56,162 nucleotides of DNA. Source: an uncultured Pseudomonadales bacterium (GTDB lineage Bacteria > Pseudomonadota > Gammaproteobacteria > Pseudomonadales > Azotimanducaceae). The stretch is taken from positions 1 to 56,162 of the forward strand of contig CALIKQ010000013.1 in NCBI GenBank assembly GCA_938017975.1, written 5' to 3'. A program made the translations under genes and the position numbers. Shown piece by piece: positions 25,558 to 34,818 of the stretch (position 1 is the first letter of the stretch; every line of letters begins with the position of its first letter). The notes under the pieces are model-generated. The model was given only the letters and a program-made list of their open reading frames with translations, ran no database searches and was not told the DNA's origin.

Positions 25558-26553
25558 ATGCCCGTACTTCAATTACAAGAGATTCAGTCGTTGTGCTTTG
25601 ATGCGCTGACGCGAACAGGCGCGAGCCAAAAGCAGGCAGCCGCCGCTGCTTTGGAGCTGATGGATGCTGAAGCGGAAGGTATTCGAAACGTTGGGCTAGG
25701 GTACATTCATCTCTATCTCAAACATCTGAAGTGCGGAAAGATTTTAGGTGATGCCGAGCCAAAAATTACCCGAGCTTCAGCCTCAGCGACGGTGATCGAT
25801 GCAGCGTTTGGTTTTTGTCATACGGCTTATTTACTGGGGGAGGACCGGCTAGTGGCGTCTGCCAAGGACCAAGGCATTGCGCTCATGTGTATTCATCGCT
25901 CATCCTCAGCGGGGGTTTTAGGGTGGTTCGTGCGGAGATTGGCGCAGCATGGCCTTGTCAGCCTAATGTTCGCTAATTCCTCCAAGGCAGTTGCGGCTCA
26001 TGGGGGCAAAGTTCCCTTTTTTGGAACGAATCCATTTGCCTTTGGCTCTCCCCGGGGATGCGATGAGCCTGTCGTTTTTGATATGGCGACGGCCTCAACC
26101 GCTCGGGTTAACATCGTTCGGGCGGCGGCAGAGGGTCGCGCGCTCGATCCTGGTCATGCGATTGATGAGCACGGTCTACCGACCGTTGATGCTGCAGCCG
26201 CCCTCAAAGGGGCGCAATTGCCGGTCGGGGGGGCTAAGGGATTTGGGTTGGGGTTAATGGTGGATATGTTGGCCGGTGTGTTGACGGGCAGTAACTGTTC
26301 TTTTGAAGCCTCGATGTTCGCCAACGAAGAGGGTGGCCCGCCGAATGTGGGTCAAACCATCATTGCCATTGATCCAGCATTTTTGTCTGAACATTACATT
26401 TCGCATCTTGAGAGTATGTTTGATGCGTTGACTACGGATAACGAGGTACGAATCCCCGGTGAACGGCGCGCCGATCTGCGTAGCCACCACACTGAGCATG
26501 GCGTCGAAGTCCCCCAACATTTGCTCGACTTAATCGCCGAACTTTCGAATTGA
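25558..26553 (+). CDS. Ldh_2-family (malate/ureidoglycolate dehydrogenase-like) oxidoreductase
   Basis: A 331-residue protein of the Ldh_2 family (PF02615), which uses NAD(P)H to interconvert 2-oxo and 2-hydroxy acids or imino and amino acids. Family blocks are present: PFFGTNPFAFGSP near 155-167, FDMATAS near 175, and GGAKGFGLGLMVDMLAGVLTG near 222-242. Two usual active-site histidines seem absent: the RGxxSHG block reads EGIRNVG near 40, and the NSNHFG block reads RSSSAG near 120. The protein may have different chemistry or a structural role. It is the first gene of the cluster ending in soxG. Confidence 0.85.
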   Translation: MPVLQLQEIQSLCFDALTRTGASQKQAAAAALELMDAEAEGIRNVGLGYIHLYLKHLKCGKILGDAEPKITRASASATVIDAAFGFCHTAYLLGEDRLVASAKDQGIALMCIHRSSSAGVLGWFVRRLAQHGLVSLMFANSSKAVAAHGGKVPFFGTNPFAFGSPRGCDEPVVFDMATASTARVNIVRAAAEGRALDPGHAIDEHGLPTVDAAAALKGAQLPVGGAKGFGLGLMVDMLAGVLTGSNCSFEASMFANEEGGPPNVGQTIIAIDPAFLSEHYISHLESMFDALTTDNEVRIPGERRADLRSHHTEHGVEVPQHLLDLIAELSN

Positions 26554-26718
26554 GCGAGTCGTTTTGGTGCCCGTTTAGGGCATTGCGACGATCTGGTTAG
26601 GCGCGGCTGATTTGGGCGGTTTTGAGACTAAAAAAACACCCTTTTTAATGCTTGACAGGGCTACCCGCGATGGCCCACATTGCACCCATTCAGGTCTTGT
26701 TGGTTGGATGCAAATCTT

Positions 26719-27705
26719 ATGAGTAACGATGTCGTTATCGATTGCCTTCAATATAACAATTGGGATCGGGAACTGTTTCGAAAAACCCGCGATGGCGGCG
26801 TCGATGTTGTGCATGTCACCGTCTCATATTGGGAAGATCTTCGCGAGACGCTGCTCAACATCAGTCGCTGGCATCGGCACTTTATTCATAATGCTGATCT
26901 CATTGTTCCGATTAAAAGCGCTGCCGATGTAGCAGAAGCTAAACGCACGGGTCGCCTCGGCATTGTCTTCGGATTCCAAAATTGCTCACCCATCAACGAT
27001 GATTTAGGCCTTGTCCAAATTCTGCATGAACTCGGTGCACGGTTTATGCAACTCTCCTATAACAATCAAAGCCTTCTGGCAACGGGATGCTATGAGGAAG
27101 ACGACCCGGGGATTACACGTTTTGGTCGGCAAGTGATTCAGGAAATGAATCGCGTCGGTATGGTGATTGATATGTCCCATTCCGCTGAACGTTCCACCCT
27201 TCACGCGATGGAGCTGTCAACTCGGCCAATTGCGATTACCCACGCTAACCCTGATTTTTTTCATCCAGCGTTGCGAAATAAATCGACAACCGTGCTGAAA
27301 GCTCTGGGAGAGACCGGCGGTATGTTGGGACTCAGCTTGTATCCGTTTCATCTTAAGAACGGATCAGCCTGTACGCTCAAAAGTTTTTGTCAAATGATTG
27401 AAGAAACTGTTGAAATTATCGGCATTGACCAGCTCGGAATCGGGTCTGATCTTTGTCAAAACTGGGGCTACGACACCTTGGAATGGATGCGCAGTGGGCG
27501 CTGGACGTTTGTTGCAGATCACGGCGAGGGCAGCGCAGAGGACCCTAGTTGGCCAGATCAACCCAGTTGGTTTCGGAGCTCAGATGACATGCCCAACATA
27601 AAATCCGGTCTAGAACAGCGGGGTTTTAGTGCAGAAGACATCAACAAAGTGATGGGTAATAACTGGTTACGCTTCTTCCACGAATCCTTTGGCGCCGCTA
27701 ACTGA
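26719..27705 (+). CDS. Membrane dipeptidase (M19) family protein, divergent metal site
   Basis: A 328-residue TIM-barrel protein of the renal-dipeptidase family. Shared blocks include VHVTVSYWED, LGARFMQLSYNNQSLLATG, RVGMVIDMSHSAERST near 155-170, ITHANP near 182, and IGIDQLGIGSDL. The N-terminal HxD metal pair of canonical M19 enzymes is replaced (IDCLQYN), and the bridging Glu position reads FGFQN. It may not be a two-zinc dipeptidase. The start is ATG 26719; no strong ribosome-binding site is seen. The next gene starts 22 nt downstream. Confidence 0.82.
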   Translation: MSNDVVIDCLQYNNWDRELFRKTRDGGVDVVHVTVSYWEDLRETLLNISRWHRHFIHNADLIVPIKSAADVAEAKRTGRLGIVFGFQNCSPINDDLGLVQILHELGARFMQLSYNNQSLLATGCYEEDDPGITRFGRQVIQEMNRVGMVIDMSHSAERSTLHAMELSTRPIAITHANPDFFHPALRNKSTTVLKALGETGGMLGLSLYPFHLKNGSACTLKSFCQMIEETVEIIGIDQLGIGSDLCQNWGYDTLEWMRSGRWTFVADHGEGSAEDPSWPDQPSWFRSSDDMPNIKSGLEQRGFSAEDINKVMGNNWLRFFHESFGAAN

Positions 27706-27727
27706 CGAAAGCCAACGAGAGAAAGTC

Positions 27728-29476
27728 ATGGGTACACGGACGATTACGAATGCTTCACATGTTTTGGCTTCTGCCAAAGAAGGCCAAGCATTAACGTTAA
27801 GGTCCGCGGCTTTGGTCATGGATTTAGATCGATTTGGTGCACTGCAACCTTCGCGATTGAGTTTCATGCGAACATTGGTCCGTCGAATGGCCGAGGAAGC
27901 CTGGCGGATTCATTCAGAGCGCTTCGAGCTGGATGACCAAGGGCATGGCGAGGCTGTATACCGCGTAGTTGCCGGATCGGAAGAATACCGGTTTGTGGTC
28001 TTTTCGCGCCCTTTATCCGACGAACAAAGAAACGATCGTGTAATCAGCAATCAGTGGGATCTTACAATGGCGCTTGTTCAAGGCGAGCTGACCGGTGAGC
28101 AACTCAAGCGTTTACGGATCAATGTGCCCCTTCAAGAAGCGGGTCGCGTGGACGACAACGTGCTCGTACTGTCGCGTGCGAATCGTAGCTCGCGTAGCTT
28201 CCAGGCCGTGATCGAACGTTTGGCAGCAGGCATGCAGCCCGATGTAGAGCATTTGAAGGTGGTCGGGTATCTCTGCCGGACAACTGCCGTTTATGGCAGT
28301 GGTAAGTTTGGGATGGCGGATTGGCAGGTGGTTCAGTCCTATTGTCACAGCTTCAGGACGCCGTTTTCTGCAGAGATGTTTGCATGCTTTATGTTGCGCC
28401 ACTTCTCTTGCGAGCAGGTAGAGCATATTGCCAGGGTCTTAGCGCCCGGAACGGCAGTCAGTATTGCACCGCACATTAAACGCTACATTGGCATTGGCAA
28501 TGCGACGGGGTTAGGCATGGCGCCGTTTTTAATCAAACACCCAAAGCTCATCGCCCATTGGATGTTGCAACGAGAGACGGCACTGGCGCGGGTTCTGAGT
28601 CAGTCTGATTGTGATGATCAAAAATTGGATGCGCTGAAAACAATGTTAGCTCAGGTCATCCAGCATCTAAACGAAACTACGGTTGACGAGCGGCAACAAC
28701 AACAACGTAATGAGGGCTTGGTGACGTCGTTATCGCACCTTATCGACGCGCTCGAGCAGCCAGCTTTTAGCGGCTGGTTAAAAACGGAAGGTTGGTCTGC
28801 TTTGCAAAGCTTTGTCGCTGATCGATACGGCATCGATACTGACGAATTAGTTCAGGTTCTGCTGTTCGAGTTCTATCCCGATCTGGTCGATCCGCTTGAA
28901 GAATCAATGGCGGTGGATGAGGATTTGGATCTTGAGCCCCATGTTCTGCTGTCCGAATGTTTGGCGCTGATCAAGACGCACTATGACTGGGCACTTGGCA
29001 TTGATTTCCAGCAACCCGATCATCACGCGCTATTTTGGTACAGGTCCGAGGAAAAAATGGAACCCAGATTAGGTGACCGATTCTTTGAAATGGGGGCTGA
29101 AAAGGAAATGCCGATGCTGATCGCTTATGCAGTGCGAGAATGCTGTGATTTGATGGATTCCTTCGTTGCAGAATTTCCAGACAGTCTGGTGGTAGACTTT
29201 TTAATGCAGCACCCCAATCAATTAGGCATCGTTCGTCGAATTCAAAGCCTCTCTAAGCTTCATTACGGCGATATTCGTGGCAATCTATCGGATAAGAATC
29301 TTCAGCCGATGCATCTTTTACGCGCAAAGTTGTCGTTTTTTGGCGTTGGGAAATTCGACCCAAAATCGAGATTGTGGGTTCGCAATACCATGTTCCAAGG
29401 AGCCCCTTTGGTTGATGATATTAATGCTGGTTGCGCCGAAGATCGCTGGTATTTTCCAGTGGCGCCGGTGCTCTGA
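27728..29476 (+). CDS. Large protein of unknown function in sox-linked cluster
   Basis: A 582-residue soluble protein without signal peptide or membrane helix. I do not recognise a family. Visible features are a well-ordered N-terminal domain (about 1-120, alternating strands and helices), a TTAVYGSGKFGMADW segment near 190-203, a helical middle with a Gln-rich QQQQ near 320, an acidic stretch near 400, and a conserved-looking C-terminus (DDINAGCAEDRWYFP). ATG 27728 follows GAGAGAAAG. The stop is 2 nt before the DUF3726 start, so the two are translated together. Composition matches its neighbours. It is probably a specific component of this pathway. Confidence 0.7.
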   Translation: MGTRTITNASHVLASAKEGQALTLRSAALVMDLDRFGALQPSRLSFMRTLVRRMAEEAWRIHSERFELDDQGHGEAVYRVVAGSEEYRFVVFSRPLSDEQRNDRVISNQWDLTMALVQGELTGEQLKRLRINVPLQEAGRVDDNVLVLSRANRSSRSFQAVIERLAAGMQPDVEHLKVVGYLCRTTAVYGSGKFGMADWQVVQSYCHSFRTPFSAEMFACFMLRHFSCEQVEHIARVLAPGTAVSIAPHIKRYIGIGNATGLGMAPFLIKHPKLIAHWMLQRETALARVLSQSDCDDQKLDALKTMLAQVIQHLNETTVDERQQQQRNEGLVTSLSHLIDALEQPAFSGWLKTEGWSALQSFVADRYGIDTDELVQVLLFEFYPDLVDPLEESMAVDEDLDLEPHVLLSECLALIKTHYDWALGIDFQQPDHHALFWYRSEEKMEPRLGDRFFEMGAEKEMPMLIAYAVRECCDLMDSFVAEFPDSLVVDFLMQHPNQLGIVRRIQSLSKLHYGDIRGNLSDKNLQPMHLLRAKLSFFGVGKFDPKSRLWVRNTMFQGAPLVDDINAGCAEDRWYFPVAPVL

Positions 29477-29478
29477 CG

Positions 29479-30240
29479 ATGCGAGTCTCAAGCGGCGAGC
29501 TGCTGGCGCAGTTAAAGCAATCGTTTGAGGCATTTGGAGCCAGTCAAGGTGAATATGAAAGCGCAGCATCGAGTGTACTCGGGTTAGAGCGCTGGGGCTT
29601 CGACGGACTTGGGCTGATCGAAGGGGCGTTGTCTCGATTAGAAACTGATCCGAGACGCCCACCGCATGTGGTCTTTGAATCAACAGATCTGTTGATTGAC
29701 TGTTTTGGAGGGAGTGCGCTGTTTGGTTTAGTGCCGAGTGTTGAGCGCCTTTATGTGAATGCCTGGCGCAATAATGGTGCTCAAGCGACGGTTAAAAATT
29801 GTCGTGAGCCTGCGTTTATCCTCCCACTCTTAGTCAAAGTTTGTGAGCGAGGCTGTAACGCCGCAGTGCAATGGTGGATTGATGGCGAACCGCAACTCGT
29901 TCACCGTGTGCGAATAGAAGGCGGCGGTGGCGTTCGGGTCAGCTCGCAGGTCTGGGAGGGCGCGGATGTCGTAGCATGCGATATGCACGTGTATATGTCG
30001 CGAGATGCCCAAGGCTTGGATGGGGTTGAGAGTAACGCTATCGGTCCCAGTTTCAAGTTGGTGCAACAAAGAGGTCACGCTGAGCATCTCGCCTGCTTTC
30101 AGAGGAGTACTGTATCTGCCATCGAGATTAATCCTTTGCTTTGGCAGAGACTCGAGGATATTGGCCGGAAGATGTTGGTACCGGCGACGGTTCAATCGAG
30201 ATTGGGTGCTGGCGCAGATGCTCCGCCGCAGAAACGTTGA
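29479..30240 (+). CDS. DUF3726-like protein
   Basis: A 253-residue soluble protein. The C-terminal block LWQRLEDIGRKMLVPAT followed by QSRLGAGAD resembles the end of DUF3726 proteins (W-x2-L ... VPAT-x-x-SR-x-GAGA), and the N-terminal helix with ERWGFDGLGLI fits the same family. The family has no known function and occurs in amine and N-methyl compound catabolic neighbourhoods of marine proteobacteria, as I recall. The ATG lies 2 nt after the stop of the 582-residue gene. The soxB-like gene follows after 116 nt. Confidence 0.65.
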   Translation: MRVSSGELLAQLKQSFEAFGASQGEYESAASSVLGLERWGFDGLGLIEGALSRLETDPRRPPHVVFESTDLLIDCFGGSALFGLVPSVERLYVNAWRNNGAQATVKNCREPAFILPLLVKVCERGCNAAVQWWIDGEPQLVHRVRIEGGGGVRVSSQVWEGADVVACDMHVYMSRDAQGLDGVESNAIGPSFKLVQQRGHAEHLACFQRSTVSAIEINPLLWQRLEDIGRKMLVPATVQSRLGAGADAPPQKR

Positions 30241-30356
30241 TGAACAATGACGCTATCTGGGCATCGAGGACAGCCGGCACCACGAAGTGAGCACTGCGGC
30301 GAATTGGATCAAGCCGCGATAAGGCCTGATGAAAGCATAAATGATAAGGACGTTGT

Positions 30357-31598
30357 GTGCCCTTTGGATTGTTAAAATACGGTTTGCGTAAAAAATACCC
30401 GGCTGAGCGTCATTTTACGCCGACCAAACCGCTGAAGTCCCACTACGATGTTGTCATCATAGGCGCAGGGGGACACGGCAGCGCGATCGCTTATTACCTG
30501 GCTAAAACGCATGGCATTACGAAGGTCGCGCTCATCGACAAGGGCTATCTCGGCGGCGGCAATACCGCACGAAACACCGCGGTGATTCGGTCGAATTATC
30601 TGACAGAAGCTGGCGTCAAATTCTATCGAGACTCAGTCGAACTCTACCAAAACCTAAGTAATGAGTTCGGTTACAACATTATGATGGAAAACCGCGGTCA
30701 GCTGACCTTGGCGCACAGCGATGCGGCGATTCGCAGTTTTCGATGGCGCGCTGAAGTAAATCAGCATCTCGGTGTCAGATCTGAGCTGGTGGATCGTCAG
30801 GCGATTAAAGCGATGGTGCCCAATCTCAATTTATCCGAAAACGCGCGATTTCCGGTTTTGGCTGGCTTGTGGCACGCCGATGGCGCGACCGCGCGTCATG
30901 ATGCGGTGGTTTGGGGTTACGCCAGGGGTGCGTGTCAGCGCGGGGTAGAGCTGCACCAACTCACTGAGGCACAGGGGATAGACGTTGAAGGAGGCCGGGT
31001 TGTTGGTGTTCGCACCAATCGGGGCCGAATCCGCTGTGGTGTTGTTGTACAGGCTGTCGCCGGGGCCAGCTCAGTTGTAGGCCAGATGGCCGGCATCAAA
31101 CTCCCGATTCACTCCTTTCCTTTGCAGGCGATGGTAACCCAACCCTACAAGCCTATTTTGACGCCTCACGTGAGCTCGCCACACGTTCATGTCTATGTGC
31201 ACCAGACCTCTCGAGGTGAGTTTGTTATCGGCGGTGGCTCGGATCCATACCCGCTCTATCACACACGCGCGACGCTCGATCAAAAAGAAATTTTGTCCGC
31301 TGCAACTCTCGAGTTATTTCCTTTCTTAGCCCAGGCAAAAATTCTGCGACAGTGGGCCGGAACCACCGATATGACCCCGGATTACAGCCCAATCATGGGA
31401 TTAAGCCCTGTCGAGAATTATTACTTGGATGCTGGTTGGGGGACTTGGGGTTTTAAGGCAACGCCAATCAGCGGAAAAATGATGGCGGAGTTAGTGGCAA
31501 CCGGGCGGGTGCCAGCTTTGATAGAGCCTTTCGAACTCGAACGGTTCTATCGATTCGAGCAGGTCAATGAGGCGGGTGCTACCGCAGCGAGCCATTAG
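30357..31598 (+). CDS. soxB: Heterotetrameric sarcosine oxidase-type beta subunit
   Basis: A 413-residue flavoprotein. It has the dinucleotide-binding GAGGHGSAIAYYLA at 36-49, LGGGNTARNTAVIRSNYL near 65-82, and ARHDAVVWGYARG near 179-191. H181 fits the histidine that binds FMN covalently in heterotetrameric sarcosine oxidase, and a C-terminal DAGWGTWGFK segment is typical. The start is GTG 30357, 6 nt after AAGGA. The complex oxidises an N-methyl amine at the beta-subunit FAD, usually sarcosine to glycine and a one-carbon unit. soxD follows 9 nt downstream. Specificity for sarcosine itself is not proven. Confidence 0.92.
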   Translation: MPFGLLKYGLRKKYPAERHFTPTKPLKSHYDVVIIGAGGHGSAIAYYLAKTHGITKVALIDKGYLGGGNTARNTAVIRSNYLTEAGVKFYRDSVELYQNLSNEFGYNIMMENRGQLTLAHSDAAIRSFRWRAEVNQHLGVRSELVDRQAIKAMVPNLNLSENARFPVLAGLWHADGATARHDAVVWGYARGACQRGVELHQLTEAQGIDVEGGRVVGVRTNRGRIRCGVVVQAVAGASSVVGQMAGIKLPIHSFPLQAMVTQPYKPILTPHVSSPHVHVYVHQTSRGEFVIGGGSDPYPLYHTRATLDQKEILSAATLELFPFLAQAKILRQWAGTTDMTPDYSPIMGLSPVENYYLDAGWGTWGFKATPISGKMMAELVATGRVPALIEPFELERFYRFEQVNEAGATAASH

Positions 31599-31607
31599 GG
31601 AGCGACC

Positions 31608-31913
31608 ATGAAGCAGCTTCTCTGCCCTTTAAACGGTCTTAGAAATATATCCGAGTTTCTCTATGGCGGAGAAGTTCATGAGCTTTCTGATCCTCGCGAC
31701 TATTCGGCCAAAGATTGGGCGGAACACGTATTCTTTGACGAAAATCGGGCAGGTCTTGTTTTAGAGTGGTGGTGTCACCGTCCGACGTCTTATTGGTTTA
31801 TCGCTGAGCGCAACACAATTACCGATGAAGTGGTGAGGTCATTCCCGAGCAGTGAGATCTTTACGCACCGAATTGACTTTGACCAACGTCGGGATCGAGG
31901 CGAGCATGTCTGA
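31608..31913 (+). CDS. soxD: Sarcosine oxidase-type delta subunit
   Basis: A 101-residue small subunit with the family layout: LLCPLNGLRNISEF at 4-17, YGGEVHEL, SAKDWAEHVFF near 33-43, and EWWCHRPTSYWFIAERNT near 53-70. In characterised enzymes the delta subunit binds zinc through a CPxCG pair and a later His/Cys pair. Here the second Cys of the first pair is Asn and the later Cys is Ser, so the zinc site appears lost. This variant may be common in its subgroup. GGGAGCGACC precedes the ATG; the gene overlaps soxA by 8 nt. Confidence 0.88.
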   Translation: MKQLLCPLNGLRNISEFLYGGEVHELSDPRDYSAKDWAEHVFFDENRAGLVLEWWCHRPTSYWFIAERNTITDEVVRSFPSSEIFTHRIDFDQRRDRGEHV

Positions 31914-34818
31914 TTCGCGACTGCCACCGCCCTTTGGCCTTCAGATCGAACGTAACCGATTGGTCCATTTTTCATTCGACGGCCACGCGTTTACAGGACT
32001 AGAGGGTGACACCATCGCCAGTGCGCTGGCGGCAAATGATCAATGGTTGCTGAGTCGTTCATTTAAGTATCATCGACCTCGAGGATTCTTGACCTTGGCA
32101 GGGCAAGATGCGAACACACTGGTGCAGCTGCCAGCGAATCCGAACGCGCTTGCTGATGTTGTTCTAATTACCGAGGGACTCGAGGCCCTCCCGCAGAACT
32201 TCAGCGGGACGCTCAAGCGGGACCGAAGCGCGCTTCTGGGACGTTTCGCTCGGTTTTTGCCGGTGGCTTTTTACTACAAGGCTTTTTTTAGGCCTCGAGG
32301 AATCTGGCAGCTCTGGGCGAGGTTTTTTAGAAAACGGGCCGGTTTGGGTGTGATCGATCAGTCTTTTGATCCCGAGCGCTTTACCCAAACATACCGTCAC
32401 TGCGATGTCTTGATTGTGGGGGGTGGCCCTGCTGGATTGGCGTCGAGTCTTGAAGCCGCCGCAGCTGGCGCAGACGTATTACTGGTTGATGAAAATGCGG
32501 CCCTAGGGGGATCGCTGAATTACGCTGAGTTTGGAGACCCCTCTGCGCCCGAAGGTTCTCGACGCGAGACCTTGATCAGTGCCGTCGAGGCTTCCGAGTA
32601 TATCGAGACTTTCACCGGTGCAGTCTGTAACGGATGGTTCGCCGATAATTGGGTTCCCGTTATTCAGGGCAAGACGCTGATTAAAGTACGTGCTCAAAAG
32701 GTCATATTTTGCACCGGTTCTTTAGAGCAGCCCGCAATTTTTAGAAACAATGACTTGCCGGGGATTTTTCTGAGCAGCGCTGTGTTGCGACTCATGCACC
32801 TCTACGGGGTTCCTCCGGGTCATCACGGTGCGATTGTATGTGGCAACTGGGAGGGCTATCGAGCCGCTCTGGCGTTGTGCCGCGCGGGTATCAGCGTCGT
32901 TGGAATTGTTGATTTTCGACCTCGTCCGCAAGCGGGTCATCCCCTGATTGATCAGGTCATGGATTGCGGACTCCCTATTTGGTTCGATCATGGCGTCGAT
33001 CAGGCGATCGCCTCAAACGATCAGAATCACGTCGTCGGAATTGATATTGGAGCGCTTGATTGTGGCGCAGTCGATCGAGGTAATCTCAGCCGGCTCCATT
33101 GCGACTTTGTGGTGATGGCGGCGGGCTTTGTACCGACATACCAGTTGGCGGCTCAAGCAGGAGGGAGACTGACCTATGACGATGCCAGTGCAGTTTTCTC
33201 GATCGATCAGTTGCCTGATAACTGCGGCCTCGGGGGGTCGGTGAATGGTTTTTGGAACATTGAAGACGTGATTGAGGATGGTGTTCGAGCCGCTAAAGAG
33301 GCGCTCTGGGAGAAGGGCGCTAGTGGGGGTCTTGAGTCTAGGGGTTTGGATAACGAGCGCATTAATTTCCCATGGCCCATTTTTGCGCATCCTAGAGGAA
33401 AGGAGTTTGTCGACTTTGATGAAGATCTGCAGATCGCAGACATCGTTAATGCAACCCGAGACGGTTACGAACACATTCAGCTTGTTAAGCGCTATTCAAC
33501 CGCTGGCATGGGGCCGTCTCAAGGTCGTCATTCAGCATTGACGGTTGCGCGATTGGTTGCTGATGCGACGGGGAAGTCAGTTGCTGAAACTGGTGTGACG
33601 ACGGCCCGGCCACCTTTTGCTGCAGAGCAATTGGCGCATACCGGAGGGCGTGGTTTTTTTCTCGCTCGCCGCAGCGCTATGCATCATCGTCACCTTGAGC
33701 TCGGCGCCGTCATGTTGCAAGCAGGTGCATGGCTTAGACCGGCTTTTTATGGCGTCCCATCAGAGCGACGTGCCTGCATCGAGGCCGAGATGCGGCATGT
33801 GCGTCGCGCGGTGGGCTTGATCGATGTTTCTACTTTGGGCGGGATAGAGATTCGAGGGCCCGATGCAGCCGAATTTTTGAATCGCATCTATACGGGTGGA
33901 TTTAAAAAACAGCCGGTCGGTAAAGCGCGCTATGCGCTGCTCATTAACGAAGCGGGCGTAGTTCTGGACGATGGCGTTGCATGTCGACTTCACGCTGATC
34001 ATTACTACGTCACAGCGACCACGGGCGGTGTCGACTCGGTTTATCGCAGTATGTTGAAGTGGAATGCCCAATGGCGCTTGCAACTCGATATCGCCAATGT
34101 GACAAGCGCCTATTGTGCGATGAATATCGCAGGGCCCGACGCGCGAGCGGTGCTGTCCCGCGTAGTTCAGGATATCGCGTTGGATGAGGCAGCCTTCCCC
34201 TATATGGGCGTGAGAACAGGACACCTAGGTGGAGTGCCGATTCGGCTGATCCGAGTCGGTTTCGTCGGGGAATTGGGCTTTGAGTTACATGCGCCCCAGC
34301 AGTTTGGGGAAGCGCTTTGGGATCGATTAATGCTGGCCGGCAAAGACGCCAACATTCGGCCTTTTGGGGTTGAGGCGCAGAGAGGTCTGAGGCTGGAGAA
34401 AGGGCATATCATTGTTGGCCAGGACACCGACGCGATGTCAAATCCTTTCCAAATCCAGATGGATTGGGCGCTTGCCAGAAAGAAACCTTTTTTCGTAGGG
34501 CATCGAACGCTCCAGGAATTAGAGAAACAACCTTTAGACAGGGTGTTGGTCGGTTTTGAGATCGAGGACATCCAGCAACCGATACCTCTTGAAAGTCATC
34601 TGGTACTAGATGGTGAGGGGATGATTGGCCGGGTTACCTCGTGTATTGCCTCACCAACATTGAATTCGATCATCGGGCTTGCCTATGTTGATGCTGACTA
34701 TGCCGAGTTGGGTCGAAGCCTAACAATTAAAGTCGAAGGCGGAGCACGAGTTTCGGCAAAAGTTGTGCCTACTCCGTTTTATGATCCTAAAAATCGGCGT
34801 CAGGTGATGGAATCATGA
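31906..34818 (+). CDS. soxA: Sarcosine oxidase-type alpha subunit
   Basis: A 970-residue large subunit. The order is an N-terminal ferredoxin-like segment (about 18-90), a NAD-binding Rossmann domain beginning at GGGPAGLAS near 172-180, a second dinucleotide half, and a GcvT-like tetrahydrofolate domain from about 620 to the C-terminus. The last domain includes GRHSALTVARLV and GLIDVSTLGGIEIRGPDA. In the known enzyme the C-terminal domain transfers the one-carbon unit to tetrahydrofolate. ATG 31906 overlaps soxD by 8 nt and the stop overlaps soxG (ATGA). No glyA, purU or folD gene is present, unlike many sarcosine operons. Confidence 0.92.
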   Translation: MSDSRLPPPFGLQIERNRLVHFSFDGHAFTGLEGDTIASALAANDQWLLSRSFKYHRPRGFLTLAGQDANTLVQLPANPNALADVVLITEGLEALPQNFSGTLKRDRSALLGRFARFLPVAFYYKAFFRPRGIWQLWARFFRKRAGLGVIDQSFDPERFTQTYRHCDVLIVGGGPAGLASSLEAAAAGADVLLVDENAALGGSLNYAEFGDPSAPEGSRRETLISAVEASEYIETFTGAVCNGWFADNWVPVIQGKTLIKVRAQKVIFCTGSLEQPAIFRNNDLPGIFLSSAVLRLMHLYGVPPGHHGAIVCGNWEGYRAALALCRAGISVVGIVDFRPRPQAGHPLIDQVMDCGLPIWFDHGVDQAIASNDQNHVVGIDIGALDCGAVDRGNLSRLHCDFVVMAAGFVPTYQLAAQAGGRLTYDDASAVFSIDQLPDNCGLGGSVNGFWNIEDVIEDGVRAAKEALWEKGASGGLESRGLDNERINFPWPIFAHPRGKEFVDFDEDLQIADIVNATRDGYEHIQLVKRYSTAGMGPSQGRHSALTVARLVADATGKSVAETGVTTARPPFAAEQLAHTGGRGFFLARRSAMHHRHLELGAVMLQAGAWLRPAFYGVPSERRACIEAEMRHVRRAVGLIDVSTLGGIEIRGPDAAEFLNRIYTGGFKKQPVGKARYALLINEAGVVLDDGVACRLHADHYYVTATTGGVDSVYRSMLKWNAQWRLQLDIANVTSAYCAMNIAGPDARAVLSRVVQDIALDEAAFPYMGVRTGHLGGVPIRLIRVGFVGELGFELHAPQQFGEALWDRLMLAGKDANIRPFGVEAQRGLRLEKGHIIVGQDTDAMSNPFQIQMDWALARKKPFFVGHRTLQELEKQPLDRVLVGFEIEDIQQPIPLESHLVLDGEGMIGRVTSCIASPTLNSIIGLAYVDADYAELGRSLTIKVEGGARVSAKVVPTPFYDPKNRRQVMES

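Noticed and set aside
24661-25572. Long minus-strand open frame of about 300 codons
   Set aside because: It lies antisense to the clear phosphotransferase end, the PPOX-fold gene and the next spacer. Its translation has no recognisable motif and no ribosome-binding site.
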